64,000 bases of DNA from Candidatus Poribacteria bacterium (GTDB taxonomy: Bacteria > Poribacteria > WGA-4E > WGA-3G). The position numbers and the translations under genes were made by a program. The notes under the pieces were generated by a model. The model saw only the letters and a program-made list of their open reading frames with translations. It ran no database searches and had not been told where the DNA came from. Positions 36,442 to 44,147 of this stretch are shown in pieces (the stretch's first letter is position 1; each line of letters starts with the position of its first letter). Location: positions 1 to 64,000 of the forward strand of contig JAPOZO010000076.1 in the NCBI GenBank assembly GCA_026706025.1, written 5' to 3'.

Positions 36442-38601
36442 CTATACTGCCTTGAGTTTTCGCCATAGTGTTGTACGACTGATCCCCAAACGTTGTGCAG
36501 CGAGCTGCGGCTTTCCATCAGATGCCTCCAAAACCCGTTGGACTAATTCACGTTCCAATGCAGCAAGTGGGTTGCTTTCCCTGAGTGCCCGCGTAACAAT
36601 ATCATCTCTCGACGAAATAAGGTCGAGCGGTAGATGTTGCTTTTCAATACTGCTATCCTGACATTTGACGAATGCATGCTCTATGATATTCTCCAACTCT
36701 CGCACATTGCCGGGGTAGGTATAATCCATTAAGATTTCAAGGGCATCAGGTGCGATCCGATGAATGGACTTTTGTGTCTGTTGACTGAATTTTTCGATGA
36801 AGTGTTCAATGAGGAGTGGGATGTCATCTGGTCTTTCACGGAGTGGCGGCGGCGTAATCGGGACGACATTGAGTCTGTAGTATAAATCCTCTCGGAAACG
36901 TCCAGCGTCAATTTCTGTTTTCAGTATTCGATTTGTCGCTGCAATGACGCGGACATCTACTTTCTGTGTCTCGGTTGAACCGACCCTTTCATATTCACCT
37001 TCTTGCAAGACGCGGAGCAACTTTGCTTGTGTCCCGAGACTTAACTCGCCGATTTCATCAAGAAAAAGCGTGCCGCCGTCCGCAGCCGCGAATCGCCCTT
37101 CGCGCGTTGCGATGGCATCGGTAAACGCCCCTTTGACATGTCCAAAGAGTTCGCTTTCCAGCAAGTTGTCAACTAAGCCAGCGCAATTGACGCGGATGAA
37201 GGATTTCTTTGCCCGCTCGCTATTGTAGTGAATCGCGTGGGCAATCGGTTCTTTGCCGGTACCGCTTTCGCCTTGAATCAGGACGGTCGTTTTCATCGGT
37301 GCGACGAGTTGAATCAACTCGAAAATCTCCTGCATTTTCCGGTTTTTTCCGATGAGATTCCCAAACGAATGGCGCGCCTTGAGTTGGGCACTGAGTGCCT
37401 TTACCTCCGAGAGATCCCGGGCAAATCCTTGGATAAATTCCTGATCGTCATACGCAATTCGGATGGCGCGAATTTCCAATGGCAAGCGATTTCTGTTTTT
37501 ACGGGACAACTCCGTTTGGAAAGTAATCGGGTTCTGTTGGTCGAGGCTTTTGAGCGTTTCGCGGGTATTTTGAAATTCATCGGGAGGCATTAGGTCACAC
37601 AGGGACAGATTGACGAGTTCTTGATGTGTGTAACCGAGCCAGGCACAGAAATTTTCGTTTACAGTAACGAAGGCTTCCGTTAGCGATGGACAGATGAAGA
37701 TTGCGTCGTTGGACATCTCAAAAAGTGTGCGGTATCGTTTATTGTTTTCGGCGAGTTTGTCTGTCCAATTCCCTTTTTCAATCAGAATTGAGAGTTGTCC
37801 AGCAATCGGTTTCAGGTGTCCGATATGTGCTTCGGAGAATGCTCGGGGTTTTTCACTGGTGAAAAAGACGACCCCAATGGGTTTACCCTGCACCTTGAGC
37901 GGAAGTGTCAGATTGGAGCGCATCCCTTCTTGAACCATCAGCCTGGTCCAGTGTGCCGGTCTTTTTGCGAGAATTTCCTTAAAGTCGTCAATAATCCGTG
38001 CTTCACCTGAATTGAGGATAGGTTCAAGGCTTGACCCTTCGATTTTTGCTGAGAACCCGTTGTCCAGCAAGATTTTTCTGTTAGATTTCGTTTTGCACTG
38101 CACTAAATCACCGGAAGATTCGTCAACAAGCGCGATGCCTAACCGGTTATGCGGCACTATGTTCTGAAGTCCAGCGTGGATGTTCTCAAAGACTTCATCG
38201 AGTGTTTTTCCGAGTTGAATCTCCTCAAGGGTTTCATAGACCTGATCGGTGCCAAGGGTTTCCGTCAGTCTATTGTTTGCTGATGCTTCAGGGGTAATTG
38301 CAATCTGAAGTGTATCGCCCTGGATCCGGAGTGGATAGGTTCGGAGGTTCGGCGTGGTAATAGGGCATCCACTTTTCAGGTCGTATTGCCAACCGTGCCA
38401 CGGACAGGTGATAAGGTTGTCTTCCAATACGCCTTGGTTGAGCGGTCCGCCCTGATGTGGACAAGCGTTATTGACAGCATAAAACGCTTCACCTGCGTTG
38501 AAGATCGCGATGTCTTCACCCTCACATTTGACCACGATATTCTGTCCCGGTTCAATTTCAGTTGTTTTAGCAATATTAATCCACTTCACCTTTCCCTCCA
38601 C
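36442..38601 (-). CDS. sigma-54 activator with N-terminal Rieske domain (Rieske-GAF-PAS-AAA+-HTH)
   Basis: A 719-residue enhancer-binding protein. Residues 1-105 are a Rieske [2Fe-2S] ferredoxin-like domain with ACPHQGG (Cys47, His49) and TCPWHGWQYD (Cys66, His69). GAF-like residues 120-275 and PAS residues 285-400 follow. The AAA+ domain has Walker A GESGTGKEPIAHAIH (444-458), the sigma-54 contact loop GAFTDA (491-496, with D where G is usual) and Walker B TLFLDEIGEL; the last 45 residues are a Fis-type HTH (AAQRLGISRTTLWRKL). It probably senses redox or oxygen and activates the divergent VOC gene, whose sigma-54 promoter and operator-like repeats lie between them. Confidence 0.93.
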   Translation of the reverse strand: MEGKVKWINIAKTTEIEPGQNIVVKCEGEDIAIFNAGEAFYAVNNACPHQGGPLNQGVLEDNLITCPWHGWQYDLKSGCPITTPNLRTYPLRIQGDTLQIAITPEASANNRLTETLGTDQVYETLEEIQLGKTLDEVFENIHAGLQNIVPHNRLGIALVDESSGDLVQCKTKSNRKILLDNGFSAKIEGSSLEPILNSGEARIIDDFKEILAKRPAHWTRLMVQEGMRSNLTLPLKVQGKPIGVVFFTSEKPRAFSEAHIGHLKPIAGQLSILIEKGNWTDKLAENNKRYRTLFEMSNDAIFICPSLTEAFVTVNENFCAWLGYTHQELVNLSLCDLMPPDEFQNTRETLKSLDQQNPITFQTELSRKNRNRLPLEIRAIRIAYDDQEFIQGFARDLSEVKALSAQLKARHSFGNLIGKNRKMQEIFELIQLVAPMKTTVLIQGESGTGKEPIAHAIHYNSERAKKSFIRVNCAGLVDNLLESELFGHVKGAFTDAIATREGRFAAADGGTLFLDEIGELSLGTQAKLLRVLQEGEYERVGSTETQKVDVRVIAATNRILKTEIDAGRFREDLYYRLNVVPITPPPLRERPDDIPLLIEHFIEKFSQQTQKSIHRIAPDALEILMDYTYPGNVRELENIIEHAFVKCQDSSIEKQHLPLDLISSRDDIVTRALRESNPLAALERELVQRVLEASDGKPQLAAQRLGISRTTLWRKLKAV

Positions 38602-38669
38602 GCCTGCACAGGATTTGTTATCTATGGGTTACAGATTATCATATAGTGAACCGGATGTCAAGAATTTTG

Positions 38670-38758
38670 TTTCATAAATGAAAAACGTTTCATTTGTGAA
38701 AAACCTGTATTTCTCAACTCCCTAAGCAATTAATTCGGGTTTTGTTTCAGATTTGAAA
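38670..38758. promoter_or_regulatory. three TTTCA-N4-TGAAA inverted repeats (likely activator sites)
   Basis: Copies lie at 38670-38683, 38688-38701 and 38745-38758; the first two are centred 18 bases apart. Each is a 5+5 dyad, and the G before TTTCA is also kept. They lie about 80-170 bases upstream of the -24/-12 promoter, the usual distance for sigma-54 enhancer sites, and 70-160 bases from the activator start, so they could also control the activator itself. Confidence 0.75.
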
Positions 38759-38764
38759 TACATC

Positions 38765-38790
38765 GGTAAAATCTGAAATTTGGTTTTACC
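38765..38790. promoter_or_regulatory. inverted repeat GGTAAAA-N12-TTTTACC
   Basis: Perfect 7-bp arms at 38765-38771 and 38784-38790, between the activator sites and the sigma-54 promoter. It could be a second regulator or bending-protein site. Confidence 0.45.
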
Positions 38791-38835
38791 CCATAAAACG
38801 TTGATATACGTCAATTGTATAGGAACCTGGACACT

Positions 38836-38850
38836 TGGCACGAAACTTGC
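38836..38850 (+). promoter_or_regulatory. sigma-54 (-24/-12) promoter of the VOC gene
   Basis: TGGCAC at 38836-38841, five bases GAAAC, then TTGC at 38847-38850: an exact match to the TGGCAC-N5-TTGC consensus. Transcription would start near 38862, giving a 73-base leader to the ATG at 38935. The activator gene divergent from it is a sigma-54 enhancer-binding protein. Confidence 0.88.
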
Positions 38851-38934
38851 GACGCTATTGTAAAGACAAAAGATACCTAACCCGATTTGAGTTAGACGAT
38901 AAGGTTTAACTCTAAACTTCAGGAGGATTAAGAA

Positions 38935-39345
38935 ATGAGCCGTTATCTTGAACACGCAAACATGACCGTGAATGACCTTGAAAAAGCGATCGATTTTCTA
39001 ACAACTGCCTTTCCAGATTTTCGAGTCAGGGGCGGTGGCAATAACGCCAACGGAACAAAATGGTGTCATCTTGGGACTGACGATTTTTACATCGCCTTGT
39101 CAGACCGCAAGCACCCCTTCACAGGTGACCGTAAGGGGAGCTACGTAAACCATCTCGGTTTTGCTGTTGATGATGCTGAAGGCATCAGAGAACGTTTGCT
39201 GGCTGCCGGATATAAAGAAGGTTTTAAAGTTGGACCGCATCCCCACCGAAAACGGGTCTATTTCATTGATGTGGACGGTTTTGAATGGGAGTTCGTCGAA
39301 TACTTCACGGACGATCCAGCGAAACGGAACGATTATTCACAGTAA
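38935..39345 (+). CDS. VOC/glyoxalase-fold protein
   Basis: A 136-residue vicinal oxygen chelate protein with two beta-alpha-beta-beta-beta modules. Probable metal ligands are His in RYLEHANMTV, His in YVNHLGFAVDD and Glu near FEWEFVEYF. Members include glyoxalase I, epimerases, ring-cleaving dioxygenases and resistance proteins; which one is not clear. AGGAGG precedes the ATG. A sigma-54 promoter and a terminator bracket the gene, so it is a one-gene unit under the Rieske-type activator. Confidence 0.9.
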   Translation: MSRYLEHANMTVNDLEKAIDFLTTAFPDFRVRGGGNNANGTKWCHLGTDDFYIALSDRKHPFTGDRKGSYVNHLGFAVDDAEGIRERLLAAGYKEGFKVGPHPHRKRVYFIDVDGFEWEFVEYFTDDPAKRNDYSQ

Positions 39346-39381
39346 AATAACTTTCGTTCGGGATGCGATGTTTGTTAAAAT

Positions 39382-39420
39382 TTGTAGGGTTAAGGCGTGG
39401 TGCTTGCCCTACAAGTTTTT
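39382..39420 (+). terminator. intrinsic terminator of the VOC gene
   Basis: TTGTAGGG at 39382-39389 pairs with CCCTACAA at 39407-39414, followed at once by GTTTTT. It is 37 bases after the VOC stop codon. Confidence 0.8.
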
Positions 39421-39504
39421 CGCAGCGTTAATGTACCGATCATGATAAAAACCACACGCACAACACGACAAATCCACTGCCTATCCATAGTATCCTACGA
39501 CGGG

Positions 39505-39879
39505 TTACAAGCATCTATAACTCAATAATTCAACAAAACCTATTACCATAAATAATAAATCCATCCTTGGTGAATGGAGTATGGCGTAACCCGTCAGAAA
39601 ACCGGACCCAGCCAAACTACCCGTTATTAGGAACGGGTTTATTAGTTCCGCAATTGAGTTTTGTTCTGAAATAGCTATCGCAATCATAAATAAAGCACCG
39701 CCTAAGCAGCCCGCGAAAAACCATTTAGATTCATGAATATCATTTTTAGCATCTCGTTCAGCATCAAGTATAGCGACATCACTATCACTGTATTGTTGTG
39801 CCAAAGCAATAAACGGCATGCTAAAAACCAACACTATCATGATAAATACCGAAACATAAAATATTGAACGAGTTTTCAT
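39505..39879 (-). CDS. small membrane protein of unknown function
   Basis: A 124-residue protein with a signal-anchor or cleavable signal (hydrophobic residues 8-27 ending ALAQQ), a short hydrophilic stretch rich in D and E, and then three hydrophobic segments. No family recognised. It lies between the VOC terminator and the WD40-dockerin gene; the 75 bases upstream hold no clear promoter. Confidence 0.6.
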   Translation of the reverse strand: MKTRSIFYVSVFIMIVLVFSMPFIALAQQYSDSDVAILDAERDAKNDIHESKWFFAGCLGGALFMIAIAISEQNSIAELINPFLITGSLAGSGFLTGYAILHSPRMDLLFMVIGFVELLSYRCL

Positions 39880-39972
39880 AAATGTTCCTTTATTGATTCT
39901 TGATTACCGGAGCAACCAAGTTGTTGATCGAAGGGGGTTATCTTCCATCCTTCCGTGTTTAGCTGATAAGTG

Positions 39973-41580
39973 TTACTTCCGTATCAACATCTTACGCGTA
40001 GCAGAAAAATCCCCCGCAGTAAGCCTATAGAAATACAAACCACTCGCAACCTTTTCACCAAACTCGTTTTTACCATCCCAATACGCCGCACGGGAACGAT
40101 TCTGATACATCCCTGCGAGTTGATGTCCGAGCGTCAATGTCCGCACCAACGTGCCATTCACCGCATAGATATGCAGTGTAACATCCGCATCCTTCGCCAA
40201 ATGGTAGGGTATCCACGTCTCAGGATTGAACGGGTTGGGATAGTTGGCAAGCAGGACCGTCTCTTTGGGGGTCAACACTATAAGGAGTTGTTGTAGGAAC
40301 AGGATACCGCGCTGTGACATTATATCCGTGAGATCCAATTGCTGTGCAGCAGATACCCACTGTTTGACCTCCGTAACAGTAAGCATTTTTATCGCTTGCG
40401 GATGTAGAGAAGGCGCGGCAGCACTTGTCCCTAATGCACCAGCAACGAGGACAAGGTCCTGAATATTGACTTGCCCATCACCGTTGACATCCGCACTACT
40501 TGTGCCTGTTTGTCCCAACTTCGCAGCAACTAACACTAAATCCTGAATGTTTACAATGCCATCACCATTCACATCGCCTTTGCGTTGAAATGTAACATCA
40601 CCTGTCGGCATAACACGCCATAACAGCACAGTGCCGTCCCAACTGCCACTTGCTATCGTCTGCCCATCAGGGCTGAAACTCACGCTATAGACCCCACCCG
40701 TATGCCCAATGAGTTTCTGCTTTTCAATCCCCGTCTGAACGTCCCACAAGCGGATAGTGTTATCCTCACTGCCACTTGCTATCGTCTGTCCATCCGGACT
40801 GAAACTCACGTTAATGACCCCATCCGTATGCTCGGTGAGTTTCTGCCTTTCAAGACCTGTCTGAACATCCCACAAACGAACAGTGCCATCCCAACTGCCG
40901 CTGGCTATCGTCTGCCCATCTGGACTGAAATGCACGCTATAGACCCGATCTGTGTGCCCAATGAGTTTCAATTTTTTAAGACCTGTCTGAACATCCCACA
41001 AACGAACAGTGCCATCCCAACTGCCGCTGGCTATCGTCTGCCCATCTGGACTGAAATGCACGCTATAGACCCGATCTGTGTGCCCAATGAGTTTCAATTT
41101 TTTAAGACCTGTCTGAACATCCCACAAACGAACAGTGCCATCCCAACTGCCGCTGGCTATCGTCTGCCCATCTGGACTGAAATGCACGCTATAGACCCGA
41201 TCCCAATGCCCTGTGAGTTTCAGTTTTTCAATACCCGTCTGAACATCCCACAAACGGACGGTATTATCCGTACTACCACTTGCTATCGTCTTACCATCTG
41301 GACTGAAACTCACGCTATAGACCTCATCCGTGTGCCCTACGATCAGGTTAAGTTCTTGCCCATTGTGTGCATCATACAACCAAATGCCGATCTCACTCGC
41401 AACAGCAAGTAATTTACCATCGGGAGAATATGTTACATCGTCTATCGTGCCTTTGCCGAGGCGCGCCACAGCACCGTCCGGCAAACTCCATTTTGTAATG
41501 TCTGCCGTAGCAGTGTGCGGTAGAAAAGTGAAAAGTGAAACTGCTAATAGAAATAAACGAAAAATTAAAGTCGTTTTCAT
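39973..41580 (-). CDS. exported WD40-dockerin protein with C-terminal sorting-type domain
   Basis: A 535-residue protein: signal peptide ending PHTATA, the motif WSLPDGAVARLGKG, about seven WD40 blades, two dockerin-like calcium repeats (DVNGDGIVNIQDLVLVA and DVNGDGQVNIQDLVLVA, near residues 345-395), and a C-terminal FlgD/T9SS-like beta domain starting NYPNPFNPETWIPY and ending GLYFYRLTAGDFSATRKMLI. The last resembles secretion or anchoring domains in Bacteroidetes-like proteins. CAGGAG precedes ATG 41580. Several blades are identical at DNA level. Confidence 0.92.
   Translation of the reverse strand: MKTTLIFRLFLLAVSLFTFLPHTATADITKWSLPDGAVARLGKGTIDDVTYSPDGKLLAVASEIGIWLYDAHNGQELNLIVGHTDEVYSVSFSPDGKTIASGSTDNTVRLWDVQTGIEKLKLTGHWDRVYSVHFSPDGQTIASGSWDGTVRLWDVQTGLKKLKLIGHTDRVYSVHFSPDGQTIASGSWDGTVRLWDVQTGLKKLKLIGHTDRVYSVHFSPDGQTIASGSWDGTVRLWDVQTGLERQKLTEHTDGVINVSFSPDGQTIASGSEDNTIRLWDVQTGIEKQKLIGHTGGVYSVSFSPDGQTIASGSWDGTVLLWRVMPTGDVTFQRKGDVNGDGIVNIQDLVLVAAKLGQTGTSSADVNGDGQVNIQDLVLVAGALGTSAAAPSLHPQAIKMLTVTEVKQWVSAAQQLDLTDIMSQRGILFLQQLLIVLTPKETVLLANYPNPFNPETWIPYHLAKDADVTLHIYAVNGTLVRTLTLGHQLAGMYQNRSRAAYWDGKNEFGEKVASGLYFYRLTAGDFSATRKMLIRK
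40855..41232 (-). repeat. three 126-bp tandem repeats inside the WD40-dockerin gene
   Basis: Units begin at 40855, 40981 and 41107. The first two are identical over 126 bases and the third over about its first 95. Each encodes one 42-residue blade. Recent expansion by slippage or recombination is implied. Confidence 0.9.
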
Positions 41581-41987
41581 TATCAAGCTCCTGTATGTGT
41601 TAATCAGCAAAATTGATCGGTTTTCTCAACTAAAGTAGAGGTTCTTTCCGTATAAGGACACGTCTGTGAAGATCATTGACTACCACGGGTTTACTATAAT
41701 TCGCTATAAATGACCCTATAGTTAGGATAAGTCTTATTTGAATAATTTTCAAATTAAAAAAACAAAAAAGTCTATCTATAACTATAAATTATACGAAATT
41801 TTCTGGGAAAAGCAAATTCTGTGGGTAAAAATTGTTAACTTTGCTTGAAAGGTGCGTAATGCTTGAGCGGTGAGTAATACTTTGTCGGCAGAATTTATAG
41901 TAAAGTTTAGAATTAATAGGACACTCTATGTAGGTTTGATTAGGAAAATGAACCATAGGTGTCAACTTAAAAAAATAACCGCCGCGG
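41581..41987. other. AT-rich non-coding stretch
   Basis: Between the WD40-dockerin gene and the palindromic repeats no gene or tRNA is seen. The sequence is strongly AT-rich with short A/T runs and probably contains the minus-strand promoter of the WD40 gene; no convincing -35/-10 pair was fixed. Confidence 0.5.
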
Positions 41988-42035
41988 CCCCAGGCCCGGT
42001 AGGTTCGGTTTCCTAACCGAACCGGATCCTACGCG
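41988..42035. repeat. palindromic dispersed repeat, copy A
   Basis: Contains CCCGGTA followed by a perfect 9-bp hairpin: GGTTCGGTT at 42002-42010, loop TCCT, AACCGAACC at 42015-42023, then GGATCCT. Related palindromes are at 42117-42146 and 59096-59166. Confidence 0.75.
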
Positions 42036-42072
42036 GAAACCTTGAAGGCTTCAAAACCTTCTTTAGCCCCAT

Positions 42073-42187
42073 ATGAAGTTTAATAAAATATTTGGGTAAT
42101 TCTGTGTTCCTCCAAACCCGGTGGGTACGGTTTGCAACCGCACCGGACTTCCGCAAGAAATTACCCGATTAAATTCTTAATCTTCAT
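42073..42187. repeat. 115-bp MITE-like element with terminal inverted repeats
   Basis: The first and last 29 bases are inverted copies (23 of 29 match), starting ATGAAG and ending CTTCAT, with GGGTAATT/AATTACCC as inner arm ends. A CGGTGGGTACGGTT...AACCGCACCGG palindrome fills the centre. It has no coding capacity. Half-copies are found at 55201-55269 and 56999-57029. Confidence 0.7.
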
Positions 42188-42329
42188 TAGGAACGGTATG
42201 TTTATAGCTGGGAAACCATTCAGGGCTTCTTGTCAATTACCGAACTTATTTTTTCACTTCATACAGGCTTTTATACGGATCCTATCTCAATAATAAACCC
42301 GGCAACGTTTCTTTAACAACCTGTCCGGC

Positions 42330-44147
42330 TCAATCTTCATCAATAGACCAAGTACAGTTGATGTTACTGTCTTTGTAAAATTGCTTGAGGGCTGGCTTAT
42401 CAAACCACAATTGAATCTCTTTGCCCACAATATGACCGATGCTGCTCACCTTGAGGTAAAGACCACCCGCTGTCCAACCGGGGATGATGTTATATTGTCC
42501 GGTCTGTGCGGCGTAGATACTGAGCAGTGCCAGCGGCTCCATCGCGTCAAGATTCGCGGTTCTATGGGTATCCTGCAGGAGTTCAGCCACACTTTTCCCT
42601 TCATGTCCCTCTTGTAGCTCCGGTTTGTCCATAACCTTGCTGTGGAGGATAAAGTCATCTTCGAGTGTAAAGAGACCGCTATCGGCGTGTTGTCTACCTT
42701 GCAGCAGATTGTCCCCTATCCGTTCCGCCATCGCCAGAAATTCTGGCTTCGGTTCTACTCGGTACAAATCCACCAGCGCGAAGATATAAGCAGGTTCCAA
42801 AGCAGTTGTCCCAAAATTCAACATCGCTTCGGAGTTTTTATCAGCACCAATGTCTCCGAGTCCGAAGGTTTTAAACATCGTGCGTAGATAGTCTCTGAAC
42901 TCAGTTCTGCCTCCAGAGACCCGATATCCACGCGCACAGACGGGGGTAAAGAGCGGCGTGATGTTTTGCGGCAGAAATGCCCCGCCTTCTTTTGCACCAA
43001 AGTATAACTTCGCATCTCTGAAGGGTCCCTGTATCCGAAAACCTGTGAGATCCGTCCCATCAATGACGATGCTTTTCAGTGTATTGTTTTTCGGATCGTA
43101 GGAAGCGTTGAGGAAACCGATGATGTGTTGCGCAACTGCCTCTTTGATATGCGCCATTTCGCCGACGCGACCATATTTTTCGGCATTTTCTACGATTGTC
43201 AGCATACCCATCATCTGCGTAATCGTGTGGTTCAACTGGTTGCCGACATAGACCCGTGGTTCGGTTGCCTGCGGATACTTTCTGCCGAATACGTTTAGCC
43301 CGCGTCTGCCACTTTGCGGATGCACCAGATTCGGCCAGATACCCGTCTCTGGGTCTCGCTGCTGTATAATCAGATTTAAGAGGCGTTCCGCCCACATCCG
43401 CGGTGCTTCTTCCTGCTTTTGGTAGCCCAAGCTGTAAGCAGCATAAGCCAGATCCAGTGCTACACTAATAAACGAGAGATCGCCACTGATTTCGGGTGCT
43501 TTGTATCCGTTCCAAGATCTGTTCCACGTATTGGCATGATTGACCTGTTTCTTGAAGTCACCGTGTCGGTTGTAGTGTAAGGCATCCCAATCCTTGATAT
43601 TTGCTTCCCAGAGACCTTTCATCAGCATCTCGCCACGGTCGGGGTCCACGGCTCTCAGCAATTCCCAGTACGGATACACGTCCTCTATTTCATGGACAAC
43701 GCCTTTCATACCGTACCGATTACCGGTTACCAAGTCCACATAGCCGTGTCCACCCCAATGCAGAACACCACTCTCTGGATACCAGTAGTTATTGAACATG
43801 TATTCTGCGGCTGCTCCCGCGGCATGGACATACTTGCCATCCCCAGTGAACTGGCTTAAAGAGGCGAGCAACCGCATCAGGTTCTGCTGATTTTGGAAGA
43901 AACTCCAGACCGCTGGTTTCGGTTCAGTGCCTGTGCGGTGAGAAGTCATAGACCTGGGTGCTTTCAGATGGTTTATATGAAGACAATCGGCAAAGAGCGG
44001 CATATTCTTGCCACTGTATCTATCTCTCCCGTATTCTATGGCTGTCCCGGCAAAGAGACTCGCTGCTTTTAAGAAGCGGTTACCCGTTATTTCGTCCGGA
44101 CTTAATCGGTCTCTGCCGATCCACCGATCTAATCGATTAACGCTCAT
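42330..44147 (-). CDS. probable alpha/alpha-toroid (six-hairpin) glycan-active protein
   Basis: A 605-residue protein rich in helix pairs with motifs such as LMRLLASLSQFTGDGKYVHAA and SGVLHWGGHGYVDL and DLAYAAYSLGYQ (key residues G.Y...A). Repeated 'x-x-A-x-x-x-Y/F-Y' helices and Trp-rich loops are typical of six-hairpin glycosidases and polysaccharide lyases, but no family could be named. No signal peptide is present. Its ATG overlaps the stop of the membrane protein gene (ATGA), so translation is coupled. Last gene of a four-gene operon. Confidence 0.7.
   Translation of the reverse strand: MSVNRLDRWIGRDRLSPDEITGNRFLKAASLFAGTAIEYGRDRYSGKNMPLFADCLHINHLKAPRSMTSHRTGTEPKPAVWSFFQNQQNLMRLLASLSQFTGDGKYVHAAGAAAEYMFNNYWYPESGVLHWGGHGYVDLVTGNRYGMKGVVHEIEDVYPYWELLRAVDPDRGEMLMKGLWEANIKDWDALHYNRHGDFKKQVNHANTWNRSWNGYKAPEISGDLSFISVALDLAYAAYSLGYQKQEEAPRMWAERLLNLIIQQRDPETGIWPNLVHPQSGRRGLNVFGRKYPQATEPRVYVGNQLNHTITQMMGMLTIVENAEKYGRVGEMAHIKEAVAQHIIGFLNASYDPKNNTLKSIVIDGTDLTGFRIQGPFRDAKLYFGAKEGGAFLPQNITPLFTPVCARGYRVSGGRTEFRDYLRTMFKTFGLGDIGADKNSEAMLNFGTTALEPAYIFALVDLYRVEPKPEFLAMAERIGDNLLQGRQHADSGLFTLEDDFILHSKVMDKPELQEGHEGKSVAELLQDTHRTANLDAMEPLALLSIYAAQTGQYNIIPGWTAGGLYLKVSSIGHIVGKEIQLWFDKPALKQFYKDSNINCTWSIDED

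Noticed and set aside
40855-41232. Regularly spaced repeats considered as a CRISPR array
   Set aside because: Units are 126 bp, contiguous and in frame with a protein repeat; there are no short repeats with unique spacers and no cas genes.
40702-41412. 236-codon plus-strand frame opposite the WD40-dockerin gene, with repeated segments
   Set aside because: A shadow of the 126-bp repeats; the coding signal is clearly on the minus strand.
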